64,000 nt of DNA from Bryocella elongata (GTDB lineage Bacteria; Acidobacteriota; Terriglobia; Terriglobales; Acidobacteriaceae), in the NCBI RefSeq assembly GCF_900108185.1, contig NZ_FNVA01000005.1, forward strand, positions 62,001-126,000. Reading direction: 5' to 3'. Every line of letters begins with the position of its first letter. Position 1 is the first letter of the stretch. Below are positions 1 through 7,973 of this stretch, one piece after another. The notes below the pieces were generated by a model. It had not been told where the DNA came from. It was given only the letters and a program-made list of their open reading frames with translations, and searched no databases. The position numbers were made by a program, and so were the translations under genes.

Positions 1-1473
1 GATGGACCTCAGCGCGTCGGGTGTGCGGTAGAAGCTGATCTGCGTGCCGGGTGCGATGACGAGGTGGGGGCCGGCGGCGAAGTCGCGGTCGTAGCCGAAG
101 CTGTAGGCGGCGACGTGGCCGACGCCTTGCTCGTCGAAGCCGATGGGCAGCGGAGCTCCGGGCGTCAGCTCCAACTCGCTGGTGCGGGCGGCGTTCTCGA
201 GGCGCGTCCAGACGTAGTTCTTCGTGAGGAATTTGAAGCGGGCCTCGGCGAGGTAGCTGTTGGCGACCTCGGACGCGCTGGTGGGTGCGAGGGGCTCGGC
301 TTTGGTGCGTCCCCAGACGAACGTGGCGGAGAGGTCGGTGCTGGGCTCGGCGGACATGCCGGGCATGGCGGCGCTGTGCTTCATATCCATGGCTGCCATG
401 TCCATGCCAGCCATGTCGCCGCTCATGTCCATGCTTCCCATAGCGTTGTCACTCGCTGCGTGCTTCCAGGTGTGGTGGTACATGATGCTGGCGGTCTGGC
501 GCTGCTGGTCTTCGGTGGGATAGAGGGCTTCGGGGTGCTGGATGTGGGCGAAGGAGTACTGGCCGGTCCAGTCGGCGGTGGGTGAGACGGTGAGGCGGGT
601 GGAGACGGAGTCGACGTTGTGGCCGTTGGTGGAGGGCTGGAAGTGCCAGCGGTCTTCGGCGGGTTCTCCCCCGTGGAAGCCGGAGAGCTCGACGCGGGCC
701 CAGCGGTAGGTGAGGCCGCCGGTGATGACGTTGAAGGCGATGTGGGTGGAGTCTTCCTGATGATGGCCGAGCGCGGCGAGGGGATCTTCGCCGGCGGAGG
801 CGCGGTGCGGGTAGGCGGTTGGGCCGATGGCGGGGTCGCCGACGGGCGCGGAGTAGAGCTCGAAGAGGGCGCGCTTGCCGAGCGGGACGTCGTAGATGGC
901 GGCGAGTTCCATCCAGAGATCGTGGGGGTGCTGGCCGTCGAGGATGGGTGTGCCGTAGGCGGTCTCGCCCTGCTGAAACAGCTCGGGGTACTCGCGGTTG
1001 TGGACGGTGCCGGGCTCGAGCGAGAGCATGGTGCGCAGGGTGAGCGTGCCGGGGCCGACGCGATGCTCGGCCATGGGCATGACCCAGTTGGTGGAGAAGA
1101 AGGCGTCGCGGCCACGCTCGGCCTGGCCTGGAACTTTGGCGGCCTGCTGCTGGTTGTTGGCGACGAAGGCGGTGCCGTGGAGCATGAGCTGCCAGCCGTG
1201 GCCCGAGGTCATGAGCATGGAGACGGGTGTGGAGGCGGGCTCGATGCTGGTGCCGCTGGAGCCGTGTTGTAGCTGGGCCTCGATGAGATTGCGGGCCTGC
1301 ATGACCATGGGCGGGGTGGCGGGAGCCGTGGCCATGGAGGGAGCGGCTGCGGCGGAGATGGGCTCGCAGGGGGTTCCCGGGTGCAGCGACTTCATCATCG
1401 GGCAGTCCGAGGTGCAGGCCATGGCAGGTGTGGCGATCAGGAGCGCGGCGAGTGCGGAGGGTGAGAGCTTCAA
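1..1473 (-). CDS. Secreted protein with Met/His-rich segment, 3' end cut by window
   Basis: The reading frame opens at a TTG preceded by CAGGAG eight bases upstream and runs off the window edge after 491 codons, so the C-terminus is missing. The N-terminus is a Sec signal (hydrophobic, ending ATPAMA before Cys). Residues about 343-374 are unusually rich in Met, Asp and His, with repeated MDM and MAGM patterns typical of copper- or silver-binding segments. The rest looks like an extracytoplasmic beta-rich protein with many aromatic and polar residues. I do not recognise the family. A role in metal handling at the envelope is an inference from the Met-rich patch only. High-GC shadow frames cover the other strand, but the codon use and signal peptide favour this one. 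Confidence 0.7.
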   Translation of the reverse strand, partial: MKLSPSALAALLIATPAMACTSDCPMMKSLHPGTPCEPISAAAAPSMATAPATPPMVMQARNLIEAQLQHGSSGTSIEPASTPVSMLMTSGHGWQLMLHGTAFVANNQQQAAKVPGQAERGRDAFFSTNWVMPMAEHRVGPGTLTLRTMLSLEPGTVHNREYPELFQQGETAYGTPILDGQHPHDLWMELAAIYDVPLGKRALFELYSAPVGDPAIGPTAYPHRASAGEDPLAALGHHQEDSTHIAFNVITGGLTYRWARVELSGFHGGEPAEDRWHFQPSTNGHNVDSVSTRLTVSPTADWTGQYSFAHIQHPEALYPTEDQQRQTASIMYHHTWKHAASDNAMGSMDMSGDMAGMDMAAMDMKHSAAMPGMSAEPSTDLSATFVWGRTKAEPLAPTSASEVANSYLAEARFKFLTKNYVWTRLENAARTSELELTPGAPLPIGFDEQGVGHVAAYSFGYDRDFAAGPHLVIAPGTQISFYRTPDALRSI

Positions 1474-1659
1474 CGGGGACTCCTGAAGGGACTGCGTGCA
1501 AGGCGGACGGAGATAGGACGCGCGGGAGGGAGGATGGTTGCGATGCCAGGCGATGGGAGATGGCTTCAGGGGGAAAATCGGATGGTCTTCTGGAGACCCG
1601 CGACGGCTCATTCGAAACACGAGCGGGCGACGCGATGAGGCTAGCGCGGAAAAGGTCTG

Positions 1660-2187
1660 TTACTTGGTGTGCATGAAGCGGAGATTGACCACCTGCTGAT
1701 CCGGAGCTGTAGACTCGGCGTTTGCCGCAAGGAAATTCCTCTGGGAACGCCGGTCATCCGCATCCGTGCGCGTACTAAAGATCGCACCAATGAGCTCTCC
1801 TGATTTCAGGCTGAAGAAGACGATGCCGGTCCGACGTTTAGCGAATACGTTGATCTGTTCGATTGTCTCGTCAGCCGGTAGGCTGCGGAGTGCTTGAACC
1901 AGGGACTTGAGTCCAACGACTCTCTTCTCATTGAGAGTTGCGTTCACTAGGCGCGCATACCACGTAGAAAGCACTTCTTGAGCAGAATTTACGGGCGCTT
2001 CAGAAATCTCAACGTCCTCACTGGAGGCGAGAGCAAGAATCTTCGGTAGCGCAGATAAGGGGCGATCGCCGAGGAGGCGATCAGCAACGCGCTGCGCGAG
2101 AAGCCGATGCCGGAGGGTCACAGACGAAGGAACACCTCGCGACTCGGTGTGGTCTGCCGGACTTGAGTTCTCTCGGAGAAGGCTCAT
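1660..2187 (-). CDS. Unknown 175-residue partner of mini-ART gene
   Basis: The gene overlaps the upstream mini-ART gene by four bases (ATGA), which indicates translational coupling. The 175-residue product has no signal peptide or membrane segment. The N-terminal third is basic and helical (RHRLLAQRVADRLLG); the C-terminal third carries an alternating hydrophobic stretch (TGIVFFSLKSGELIGAIF) that could form beta strands. I do not recognise a family. Its tight pairing with an ADP-ribosyltransferase-like protein makes an immunity, antitoxin or substrate role possible, but nothing in the sequence demonstrates it. Codon use is noticeably less GC-rich than in the neighbouring amidase, consistent with acquisition by transfer. 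Confidence 0.65.
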   Translation of the reverse strand: MSLLRENSSPADHTESRGVPSSVTLRHRLLAQRVADRLLGDRPLSALPKILALASSEDVEISEAPVNSAQEVLSTWYARLVNATLNEKRVVGLKSLVQALRSLPADETIEQINVFAKRRTGIVFFSLKSGELIGAIFSTRTDADDRRSQRNFLAANAESTAPDQQVVNLRFMHTK

Positions 2188-2537
2188 GCTTCTATCACCT
2201 CCACATCAAGTCTAAACCCGCGCAACAAGACTTCATCTTCTCCGTATTCATCGTCAGAGTAAACCCACTCCCAGGTTGCTTCAGGCATTGGGCTGCCCGT
2301 TCTAACACGGAGAACAAGACCTCCTGGGCCATATTGCCGAGCGTGTAACTGGGCAATCTCCAGTCGCCTCGTCCACGATGTGTAAGGGCTCACTTTAGAC
2401 ATACCGCCGAAGTTGTGTTCGCGAGCAGAGATCGTTCCGTCTGGCTTAGCCGGCCGCACAATTCCCCGTCGGGCATCATCCAGAGCCGGATGACGGACGT
2501 GGACGCCGCGATACAGATAGACGATCTCATCGCTCAT
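2184..2537 (-). CDS. Miniature ADP-ribosyltransferase-like protein
   Basis: This 117-residue protein carries, in the expected order, the three signature elements of R-S-E class ADP-ribosyltransferases: Arg10 in a LYRGV strand, a YTSWT segment with Ser54, and an ExE motif at Glu100-Asp-Glu102 followed by VLL. In known enzymes these bind NAD and supply the catalytic glutamate. The length is shorter than usual toxin ART domains, and no export signal is visible, so it would act in the cytoplasm unless exported otherwise. The start is the ATG 15 bases after the amidase stop; the ribosome binding site is weak. It overlaps the next gene by four bases. A toxin or DNA/protein-modifying role is inference. 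Another small alpha/beta fold with chance motif matches remains possible. Confidence 0.55.
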   Translation of the reverse strand: MSDEIVYLYRGVHVRHPALDDARRGIVRPAKPDGTISAREHNFGGMSKVSPYTSWTRRLEIAQLHARQYGPGGLVLRVRTGSPMPEATWEWVYSDDEYGEDEVLLRGFRLDVEVIEA

Positions 2538-2552
2538 CTTGCTCGGACTGCT

Positions 2553-4514
2553 CTACTTGAGCTTCGGGTGGAGGTTGGTGAAGCCGGTGGCCTTTGCGTA
2601 GGCGTTGGCGAGTGCGAGGGCTGGGCCTTCCGCATAGAGAGGCGCGAGGAAGGTGATGGAGACGGGCGTTCCGGGGCCTCCCCAGGAGGGGACGGGGTCG
2701 TTGGCGTCGGGTGGGACGAAGGCGGGTGCGTCGTCGCCGCGGAGGCCGTTGGGGACGATGATGGCGGGCTGGCCGGTGTGGTTGGTGGCGGTGAGCTGCA
2801 TGCCGCCGGAGGGAGCGACGATGACGTCGAACTGGGCGAAGAGGTCGTGCATCTGCTGCATGGCGAGGGAGCGCGCGCGCTGGGCCTGGATGTAGTCGAC
2901 GGCGGGGATGAAGCGGGCCTCGCGGAAGCTGTTGGGCCAGTCGCCGGGGCTCTGGCCGGCGAGCAGAGCGTCGCGGCCGGAGGTGGTGAGCTCGTCGAAG
3001 GCGGCGGCGCCTTCGGCGGAGAGGATCGTGCCCAGCGCGCCGAAGGGGAAGCTGGGCAGCTCGCACGGGGTGAGCGTGAGGCCCATCGCGCGGAGCTTGT
3101 CGAGCGTGGCGCGGTCGAATTTGGCGTCGTAGGCGCGGCGGGCGAAGTAGGTCTTCTCGGACTCAGTCCTCTTGGTACGTTCTTCGGGCGTGAGCCTGGC
3201 GAGGTCGTCCTCGGAGGAAGGCTTGAAGACGGGCTCGTCGAAGGCGGACTTGAGGTAGCCGATGCGGAGCTTCCTGAGATCGAGGGAGAAGTCGGCGGAG
3301 AAGCCTGCGGGCTGGACGGAGAGGTCGTGGCCGTCGGGTCCCTGGATGACGTTGAGCACGAGGGCGGCGTCTTCGACGCTGCGGGCGATGGGACCGATCT
3401 TGTCCATGGACCAGCTGAGGGCCATGGCTCCGGTGCGGGGCACCAGGCCGTAGCTGGGGCGCAGCCCGACGACGCCGCAGCGGGTGGAGGGGGAGGAGAT
3501 GGAGCCGAGGGTTTCGGTGCCGATGGCGAAGCCGACGCAGCCTGCGCTTACCGAGCTGGCGCTGCCGGCGGAGGAGCCGCTGCTGCCCTGCTGCGGGTTC
3601 CACGGGTTGCGGGTGCGCTGGAAGGTGTCGACGCCTCCCCAGAGATCGCCCTGCGCGAGCGCGCCGAGGGAGAGCTTGGCGAGCAGGACGGCTCCGGCGG
3701 CGGCGAGGCGCTGGACGACCACGGCGTCGGTGTCGAAGTGCTGGGCTTCATACCCCCCAGCTCCCCAGGTGGTGGGGTAGCCGGCGACGGCGAGCAGGTC
3801 CTTGGATCCCCAGGGGATGCCGTCGAGTGGGCCGAGGGGCATGTGCGCGGCGAAGCGGGCGTCGGCTGCGGCGGCCTGCTTGAGGGCACGCTCTTCGGTG
3901 TAGGTGATGACAAAGTGCAGCTGCGGATCGTAGCGGCGCAGGCGCGCGAGGTACATCTTCGTGAGGCCGGTGGGGGTGACCCTCTTTGCGCGCAGCAGAG
4001 CGCCCAGTTCGGTGACGGTGGCGAAGGCGAGTTGCTCGCTGGCGATGCCGTTGGTTTCGAGGACGCCGGTGTAGCTGGACAGGTCGACGTGGCCGAGGCC
4101 GTGGATGCCGGTGGCGGGGTCCTTTTGCGGAGCGCGCGGCGGTATGGGGAGGGTCACCGTGACGGGCGCGACGCTGTTGGGCAGCTTGAGCGAACGGATG
4201 CGCAGCCAGGAGTTGCGCTTGCCGACGAGGTCGTTGAGCATCGTCTGCTTCTGCTCGTCGGAGATTTTGATCGCTGCGATGACGCCCGCGGCGTCGATCA
4301 TCTCGGGTGTGATCATGGGCCAGCCGCGGAGGTCGGAGGGCGAGAGCTGCTGGGCCTCGGCGGTGCTGGAGCTGGACAGCAGGCCGAGCAGGGCGCCGGG
4401 GAAGAGCGTGCTGCCGAGGCCGGCGGCGCTGGCGGCCTGCAGGATGCTGCGCCGGGAGACGCCGGGGCGGGAGACCTGCCTGGCTTCGTTGAAGGAGTCC
4501 ATAGGGGCAATCAT
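2553..4514 (-). CDS. Tat-exported amidase (amidase signature family)
   Basis: The protein of about 653 residues begins with a twin-arginine signal (SRRSILQAASAAG), so it is exported folded. The amidase signature family core is clear: the catalytic lysine in GIPWGSKDLL, the Gly/Ser-rich stretch GSSGSSAGSASS holding the cis-serine, and GTETLGSISSPSTRCG with the nucleophilic serine. Such enzymes hydrolyse amide bonds in small molecules or peptides. The start is chosen at ATG 4514; ATG 4502 (four codons later) and a longer form are possible because no strong ribosome binding site is present. The mini-ART gene follows by 15 bases on the same strand. The divergent neighbour at 4584 shares the promoter region. 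Confidence 0.88.
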   Translation of the reverse strand: MIAPMDSFNEARQVSRPGVSRRSILQAASAAGLGSTLFPGALLGLLSSSSTAEAQQLSPSDLRGWPMITPEMIDAAGVIAAIKISDEQKQTMLNDLVGKRNSWLRIRSLKLPNSVAPVTVTLPIPPRAPQKDPATGIHGLGHVDLSSYTGVLETNGIASEQLAFATVTELGALLRAKRVTPTGLTKMYLARLRRYDPQLHFVITYTEERALKQAAAADARFAAHMPLGPLDGIPWGSKDLLAVAGYPTTWGAGGYEAQHFDTDAVVVQRLAAAGAVLLAKLSLGALAQGDLWGGVDTFQRTRNPWNPQQGSSGSSAGSASSVSAGCVGFAIGTETLGSISSPSTRCGVVGLRPSYGLVPRTGAMALSWSMDKIGPIARSVEDAALVLNVIQGPDGHDLSVQPAGFSADFSLDLRKLRIGYLKSAFDEPVFKPSSEDDLARLTPEERTKRTESEKTYFARRAYDAKFDRATLDKLRAMGLTLTPCELPSFPFGALGTILSAEGAAAFDELTTSGRDALLAGQSPGDWPNSFREARFIPAVDYIQAQRARSLAMQQMHDLFAQFDVIVAPSGGMQLTATNHTGQPAIIVPNGLRGDDAPAFVPPDANDPVPSWGGPGTPVSITFLAPLYAEGPALALANAYAKATGFTNLHPKLK

Positions 4515-4583
4515 CCCATGGGGCGCGGGAGGCATGCAGCTTTTACGTTTGCACGGAAATGGGTATGAGCTAGATTGTGTCCC

Positions 4584-5009
4584 ATGTTCCGTACACAAGC
4601 TCGTTCCATCCTTGGTCTTCTGCTGGTTGCTGCCACAATGGTGGCGGCTGTCGCGCAGGATGCGCGCGCACAGAGCCCGGCTGCTTCGACCCCTGCTCCC
4701 GCAACGGCGTCTGCAACGGTACAGTTCTTCGGGCGGCTCATCGCGCCGCGTGCGACGTTTGCGCAGGACATGACGCCCGCCGAGATGGCGCTCATGCAGC
4801 AGCATGCAGCGTACTGGGCCGATCAGTTCAAGACCGGCAAGGTGTTGCTGCTGGGCCGGGTGATGGATCCGAAGGGCGCCTACGGAATTTGGATCCTGCA
4901 AACGGCGAGCGAGGCCGAAGCGCGGGCCATGATCGAGGGCGATCCGACGATCAAGGCCGGGCTGAATCACTACGAACTGACGCCGATGCATGTGTTCCTG
5001 CATCGGTGA
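4584..5009 (+). CDS. Secreted YCII-related domain protein
   Basis: The 141-residue product starts with a Sec signal peptide (about residues 1-30, ending ARA-QS) and a short Ala/Pro/Thr-rich linker, followed by a compact YCII-like alpha/beta domain of about 90 residues. Recognisable family features are the strand GKVLLLGRVMDPKGAYGIWIL, the helix SEAEARAMIEGDPTIKAG and the closing ELTPMHVF strand. YCII domains have a dimeric ferredoxin-like fold; exported versions are common in Acidobacteria and their substrate is unknown. The gene is divergent from the amidase and convergent with the ECF sigma gene, whose stop lies ten bases away. The ATG at 4584 is preferred over a TTG three codons upstream. 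Confidence 0.8.
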   Translation: MFRTQARSILGLLLVAATMVAAVAQDARAQSPAASTPAPATASATVQFFGRLIAPRATFAQDMTPAEMALMQQHAAYWADQFKTGKVLLLGRVMDPKGAYGIWILQTASEAEARAMIEGDPTIKAGLNHYELTPMHVFLHR

Positions 5010-5018
5010 TGCCGCGGC

Positions 5019-5633
5019 TTACGCGCGCTTGCAGTCGCAGTTGAGGCACTTGTGCTGGGCGCACGCTCCGCAGGTTCTTGCGAGCTCGCGCTTGAGGGCG
5101 GCGCGGGCGCGGTGGGCGCGTACGGCCGCGTTGCCGGGGGTGAGTTGGTGGCGCGTGGCGTAGGTGCTCAGCGGCTCTTCGGCCAGATCGACCTCGCGCA
5201 GGATCTCGGCGTAGGCGGGGCGCAGCGAGGGCAGCACGTAGGCGATGCAGTGGCAGACGAGGTCGTGGGTCTGGATGCTGGTTGCTGCACCGTGTGCCAG
5301 CTCCTGCGTCCAGCGTTCGAGGGCGGAGCTCTCTGTGCTGCGGCGGCGGAAGTGGTCGATGATGGCGTTGCGGAGGACGGCGAAGAACCAGGCGACGGCG
5401 GACTCGTCATCGCGCAGGGTGGTGGAGCGCTCGAGGGCGCGCATGTAGGCGGCCTGCAGGATGTCTTCGGCGAGGGCGCGGTCGTCGACGCGGCGGGCGA
5501 CGAAGGCGAGGAAGCGCGACCGGCGGGTGAGCAGGTCTTCGAGTTTCGCGTTCGTGGCCATCGCAGAGGGAATGAGGGGCTTGCGGTCCGCGAGAGCTTT
5601 GCCCCGGCGGACCGCAGTCTCTGTTAGCAGCAT
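5019..5633 (-). CDS. ECF sigma factor with Cys-rich tail (CorE-like, ECF44 type)
   Basis: The 204-residue product has an ECF sigma architecture: region 2 (RSRFLAFVARRV and the helix DILQAAYMRALE with AWFFAVLRNAIIDHFRRR) and region 4 (LREVDLAEEPLSTYATRHQLTPGNAAVRAHRARAALK in pieces). The tail after region 4 holds Cys188, 191, 196, 199 and 201 plus His194. A cysteine-rich C-terminus is the hallmark of CorE-type sigma factors of Myxococcus, which use it to sense copper, cadmium or zinc without an anti-sigma partner. The start ATG lies inside the 3' end of the metallothionein-like gene, ten bases overlapping in another frame. Direct metal control of this sigma factor is inferred from the family; the metal is not predictable by eye. 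Confidence 0.85.
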   Translation of the reverse strand: MLLTETAVRRGKALADRKPLIPSAMATNAKLEDLLTRRSRFLAFVARRVDDRALAEDILQAAYMRALERSTTLRDDESAVAWFFAVLRNAIIDHFRRRSTESSALERWTQELAHGAATSIQTHDLVCHCIAYVLPSLRPAYAEILREVDLAEEPLSTYATRHQLTPGNAAVRAHRARAALKRELARTCGACAQHKCLNCDCKRA

Positions 5634-5719
5634 GGCAGATTCGGCACAGTGCCGGGGCAGTTGCAGTCGGGGCAGGTGCAGGTGGGGCCGCAGGCGCAGT
5701 TGTTGCAACGGGTGGTCAT
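5624..5719 (-). CDS. Tiny metallothionein-like peptide, 31 residues with 9 Cys
   Basis: The peptide has nine cysteines in 31 residues, at positions 5, 8, 10, 14, 16, 19, 21, 30 and 31, arranged as repeated CxC and CxxC pairs, as in metallothioneins. A strong ribosome binding site (GAAGGAG, about nine bases before the ATG) supports translation. The coding stretch ends inside the start of the sigma gene, so both are probably coupled. A role in binding soft metals, or in tuning the metal signal seen by the sigma factor tail, is inferred from composition and position. It could alternatively be a leader peptide whose translation controls the sigma gene. I know of no named family for it. Confidence 0.65.
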   Translation of the reverse strand: MTTRCNNCACGPTCTCPDCNCPGTVPNLPCC

Positions 5720-5769
5720 GGCGTGGATCTCCTTCGTGACTCGGCTTCAGGCCGTTCGTCGTGTAGGAA

Positions 5770-5795
5770 GACGCAGGCGGGTGCGGGACATTACA
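5770..5795 (-). promoter_or_regulatory. Candidate ECF-type promoter for peptide/sigma operon
   Basis: On the minus strand TGTAAT (5795-5790) is followed after exactly 16 bases by CGTC (5773-5770), the general layout of ECF promoters. It lies about 50 bases upstream of the metallothionein-like start, so the sigma factor may control its own operon. Both elements are short and the match could be chance. Confidence 0.3.
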
Positions 5796-5852
5796 CCTGG
5801 GAGAGATGCTGCGCCTGGTACGTACGGGGAGACGTCTTTGGAGCCGAATACG

Positions 5853-6464
5853 TTACTGTTGGCGGCGCAGCCAGCTTCGGGCGGAGTCTGCGAGTGTCAC
5901 GACGGCTGCGCCCAGCATGATGGAGTCCTTGATGATCAGCCGTCCGCCGCCAGCGAGATAGGGGAAGCCGTGCGTCGAGGAGCCTATGGCGGGAACCCAC
6001 ACCTCCGGCGTTGTCACGAGAAACGATAACGTTGTGAGCGCCATTCCGATAAGAAGGAAGCTGCCGATGGCGGAGAGCTGCGGTGCAAACGGGTAGGACG
6101 CGATGAGGAGGCCGATCAGGATGATCACGACGCCCAGGCCATAGGAGACGGGGTAGGTGCGGTTGGCTTCGTTCCACTGATGATGCGCGGGGATTACTTC
6201 GCCTTCCTTGTTCATGTAGTGGCGATACTCGGGCGCGGGAGAGCGATAGATGAAGCTCATGACAGGGCTGTTGGCGACGAGCGGGACGATGCTATCCGCT
6301 TCATAGTCGGCGAACTTCAAGCCACCGATCCAGAGCAGCACGACGACCAATGCAAGGCGCAGCAGGCCCATACCGAAGCGGTCGAGCCGCGCTGCCTGCT
6401 GGAAGATACGTGTGACGGCGGATTGGTTGGCAACCGTTGCGGTGGTAGCAGATGGGGTAGACAT
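5853..6464 (-). CDS. DUF417 membrane protein, RclC/YkgB-like
   Basis: The 203-residue protein has four hydrophobic segments and the DUF417 features GMGLLRLALVVVLLWIGGLKF near residue 30 and GFPYLAGGGRLIIKD near residue 165. In Escherichia coli the family member RclC belongs to the reactive-chlorine resistance operon controlled by the AraC regulator RclR. Here the gene follows an AhpD-like gene by 29 bases, and an AraC regulator is divergent from that, which repeats the RclR/RclC association in a different arrangement. The start ATG has AAGGA six bases upstream. An inner-membrane role in oxidant defence is inferred from the family and the neighbours. Confidence 0.85.
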   Translation of the reverse strand: MSTPSATTATVANQSAVTRIFQQAARLDRFGMGLLRLALVVVLLWIGGLKFADYEADSIVPLVANSPVMSFIYRSPAPEYRHYMNKEGEVIPAHHQWNEANRTYPVSYGLGVVIILIGLLIASYPFAPQLSAIGSFLLIGMALTTLSFLVTTPEVWVPAIGSSTHGFPYLAGGGRLIIKDSIMLGAAVVTLADSARSWLRRQQ

Positions 6465-6493
6465 GACGACGTTCCTTTCGGTGTAACTTCGAC

Positions 6494-7033
6494 TTACAGC
6501 TGGACCTGGACCACCGGGAAATCGATTACCGGATCGGCCAGGCGATTGGCGTAGTTGGTCATGGTCATCAGCGCAATGTTGGCGATGATCTCGATCATGA
6601 GTCCGTCGTCCACACCGGCTTCGCGAGCTGCTGCCATGTCCGCGTCGGAGACCTGTCCACGCTGCTGCATGGCCTTGAGTGCGAACGTTGCGATGGCGTT
6701 CTCCAGCGGATCGTCGCTGCTGGCGGTCCGGGCCTGACGAATCTGTCCCGGAGTGAGTCCTGCCATCCTGGCGGTGGTGCTGTGCACCGAAAGGCAGTAT
6801 TGGCACTCGTTGCTCTGCGAGATGAGCAGGGCCAGGATTTCGCGCTGGCGGGCGGTCAGACGCCCCTTTTGCAGCGCTGCCGAGAAGGCAAGGTATCCCT
6901 CGAGCGCGACGGGCGACTGGGCCATGGTGGCATAGGCTTTGATCACTTTGCCCGACCTGGCTTTGATCTGCGCCAGCAAGGCGGCGATCGGGGAATCTGG
7001 TTCAGGAGCGGTGACGGGGGAAATGCGAGGCAT
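6494..7033 (-). CDS. Carboxymuconolactone decarboxylase/AhpD-like protein
   Basis: The 179-residue protein has the AhpD-type redox motif Cys77-x2-Cys80 with His84 (ECQYCLSVHS), followed by the all-helical core typical of the carboxymuconolactone decarboxylase family. Proteins with this motif reduce peroxides or recycle peroxiredoxins; those without cysteines act on lactones. The intact pair suggests an alkylhydroperoxidase-type role. It is the first gene of a two-gene unit with the DUF417 gene and is divergent from the AraC regulator 108 bases away. The ATG at 7033 gives full family length. Confidence 0.87.
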   Translation of the reverse strand: MPRISPVTAPEPDSPIAALLAQIKARSGKVIKAYATMAQSPVALEGYLAFSAALQKGRLTARQREILALLISQSNECQYCLSVHSTTARMAGLTPGQIRQARTASSDDPLENAIATFALKAMQQRGQVSDADMAAAREAGVDDGLMIEIIANIALMTMTNYANRLADPVIDFPVVQVQL

Positions 7034-7141
7034 CGTGGATCTCCGTTTCTGTCTGCCCCACAGGGGCCAACAGGAAGATCATGCGCCTCCGTGCGAGACT
7101 CATTGAGCTCGATAGTAGCTTTACGATACCCGTCCGTCTCA

Positions 7142-7966
7142 ATGGATCAGCTCTCGCCCTTTTTCGCCCGCTTCGCCCTCTCGGCCCGGGTCTTCTACTC
7201 CGGGCAGCTCTGCGGGATCTCCAGTGATCATGAGAGCGAACGGGCGGGGCACCTGCACGTTCTGCGAAGCGGCACGCTGCGGATCGTGAGGCCAGGCAAG
7301 CCGATGCAGGTGATCTGTGAGCCGAGCGTGCTGTTCTATCCGCGGCCGATGCGACACCAGTTCCAGGCGAGCGAAGAGGATGGGCCGGAGCTGGTCTGCG
7401 CGCAGATCGAGTTCGGCGCGGGCCTCCTGAATCCCCTCGTATCGTCGCTTCCGGAGCTGCTTCTTGTTCCGCTTGCCTCGATGCGTGAGCTTGCGCCGAC
7501 GGTGGAGTTGCTGTTCGCGGAGGCCTTCGGGGAGCGGTCGGGACGGCAGGCCGCCGTGGACCGGTTGGCCGAGTACTTCCTGGTGCTGCTGCTGCGTTCC
7601 GCGCTGGATCATCAGCAGGTGCAGGCGGGGGTGCTGAGTGGGTTGGCTGACCCTCGGCTCAGCAAGGCCATCACCGCGATGCACGAGCGCCCCGAGCACG
7701 CGTGGACGCTGGTGGAGCTGGCGCGGCTGGCGGGGATGTCGCGTCCGCAGTTTGCGGCGCGTTTCCATGAGGTGGTGGGAGCGACGCCGTTTGATTACCT
7801 GACCGACTGGAGGATCGGCGCAGCGCAGGCCCTGCTGCGCAAGGGCGAGCCGCTGAAGATGGTGGCGCCCGCGGTGGGATATGCGGGTTCGACCGCGTTG
7901 AGCCGGGTTTTTTCGAAGCGGATGGGAGTCGCTCCGATGGAGTGGCTGGCCCGGAATCCGGTGTAA
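7142..7966 (+). CDS. AraC-family regulator with cupin domain (RclR-like)
   Basis: The 274-residue protein has an N-terminal cupin_6-type sensor (MDQLSPFFARFALSARVF onward) and two C-terminal helix-turn-helix units (TLVELARLAGMSRPQFAARF and PLKMVAPAVGYAGSTALSRVF). The layout is that of RclR, the hypochlorite sensor of Escherichia coli. Cysteines at 24, 59 and 86 are available for redox sensing; Cys86 sits in a strand (ELVCAQIEF) where RclR also has a cysteine. It is divergent from the AhpD-like and RclC-like genes, its most likely targets. Redox control is inference. The ATG at 7142 was chosen over longer frames since it gives the usual family start. Confidence 0.88.
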   Translation: MDQLSPFFARFALSARVFYSGQLCGISSDHESERAGHLHVLRSGTLRIVRPGKPMQVICEPSVLFYPRPMRHQFQASEEDGPELVCAQIEFGAGLLNPLVSSLPELLLVPLASMRELAPTVELLFAEAFGERSGRQAAVDRLAEYFLVLLLRSALDHQQVQAGVLSGLADPRLSKAITAMHERPEHAWTLVELARLAGMSRPQFAARFHEVVGATPFDYLTDWRIGAAQALLRKGEPLKMVAPAVGYAGSTALSRVFSKRMGVAPMEWLARNPV

Positions 7967-7973
7967 GACGGGA

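Noticed and set aside
64-1486. Plus-strand open frames opposite the first gene
   Set aside because: Gly/Glu/Val-rich shadows without signals; the minus-strand frame has a ribosome binding site, a signal peptide and a coherent composition.
2415-4568. 717-codon open frame on the plus strand opposite the amidase
   Set aside because: It is a Gly/Glu/Ala-rich antisense shadow with no family features; the amidase on the other strand has a Tat signal and complete catalytic motifs.
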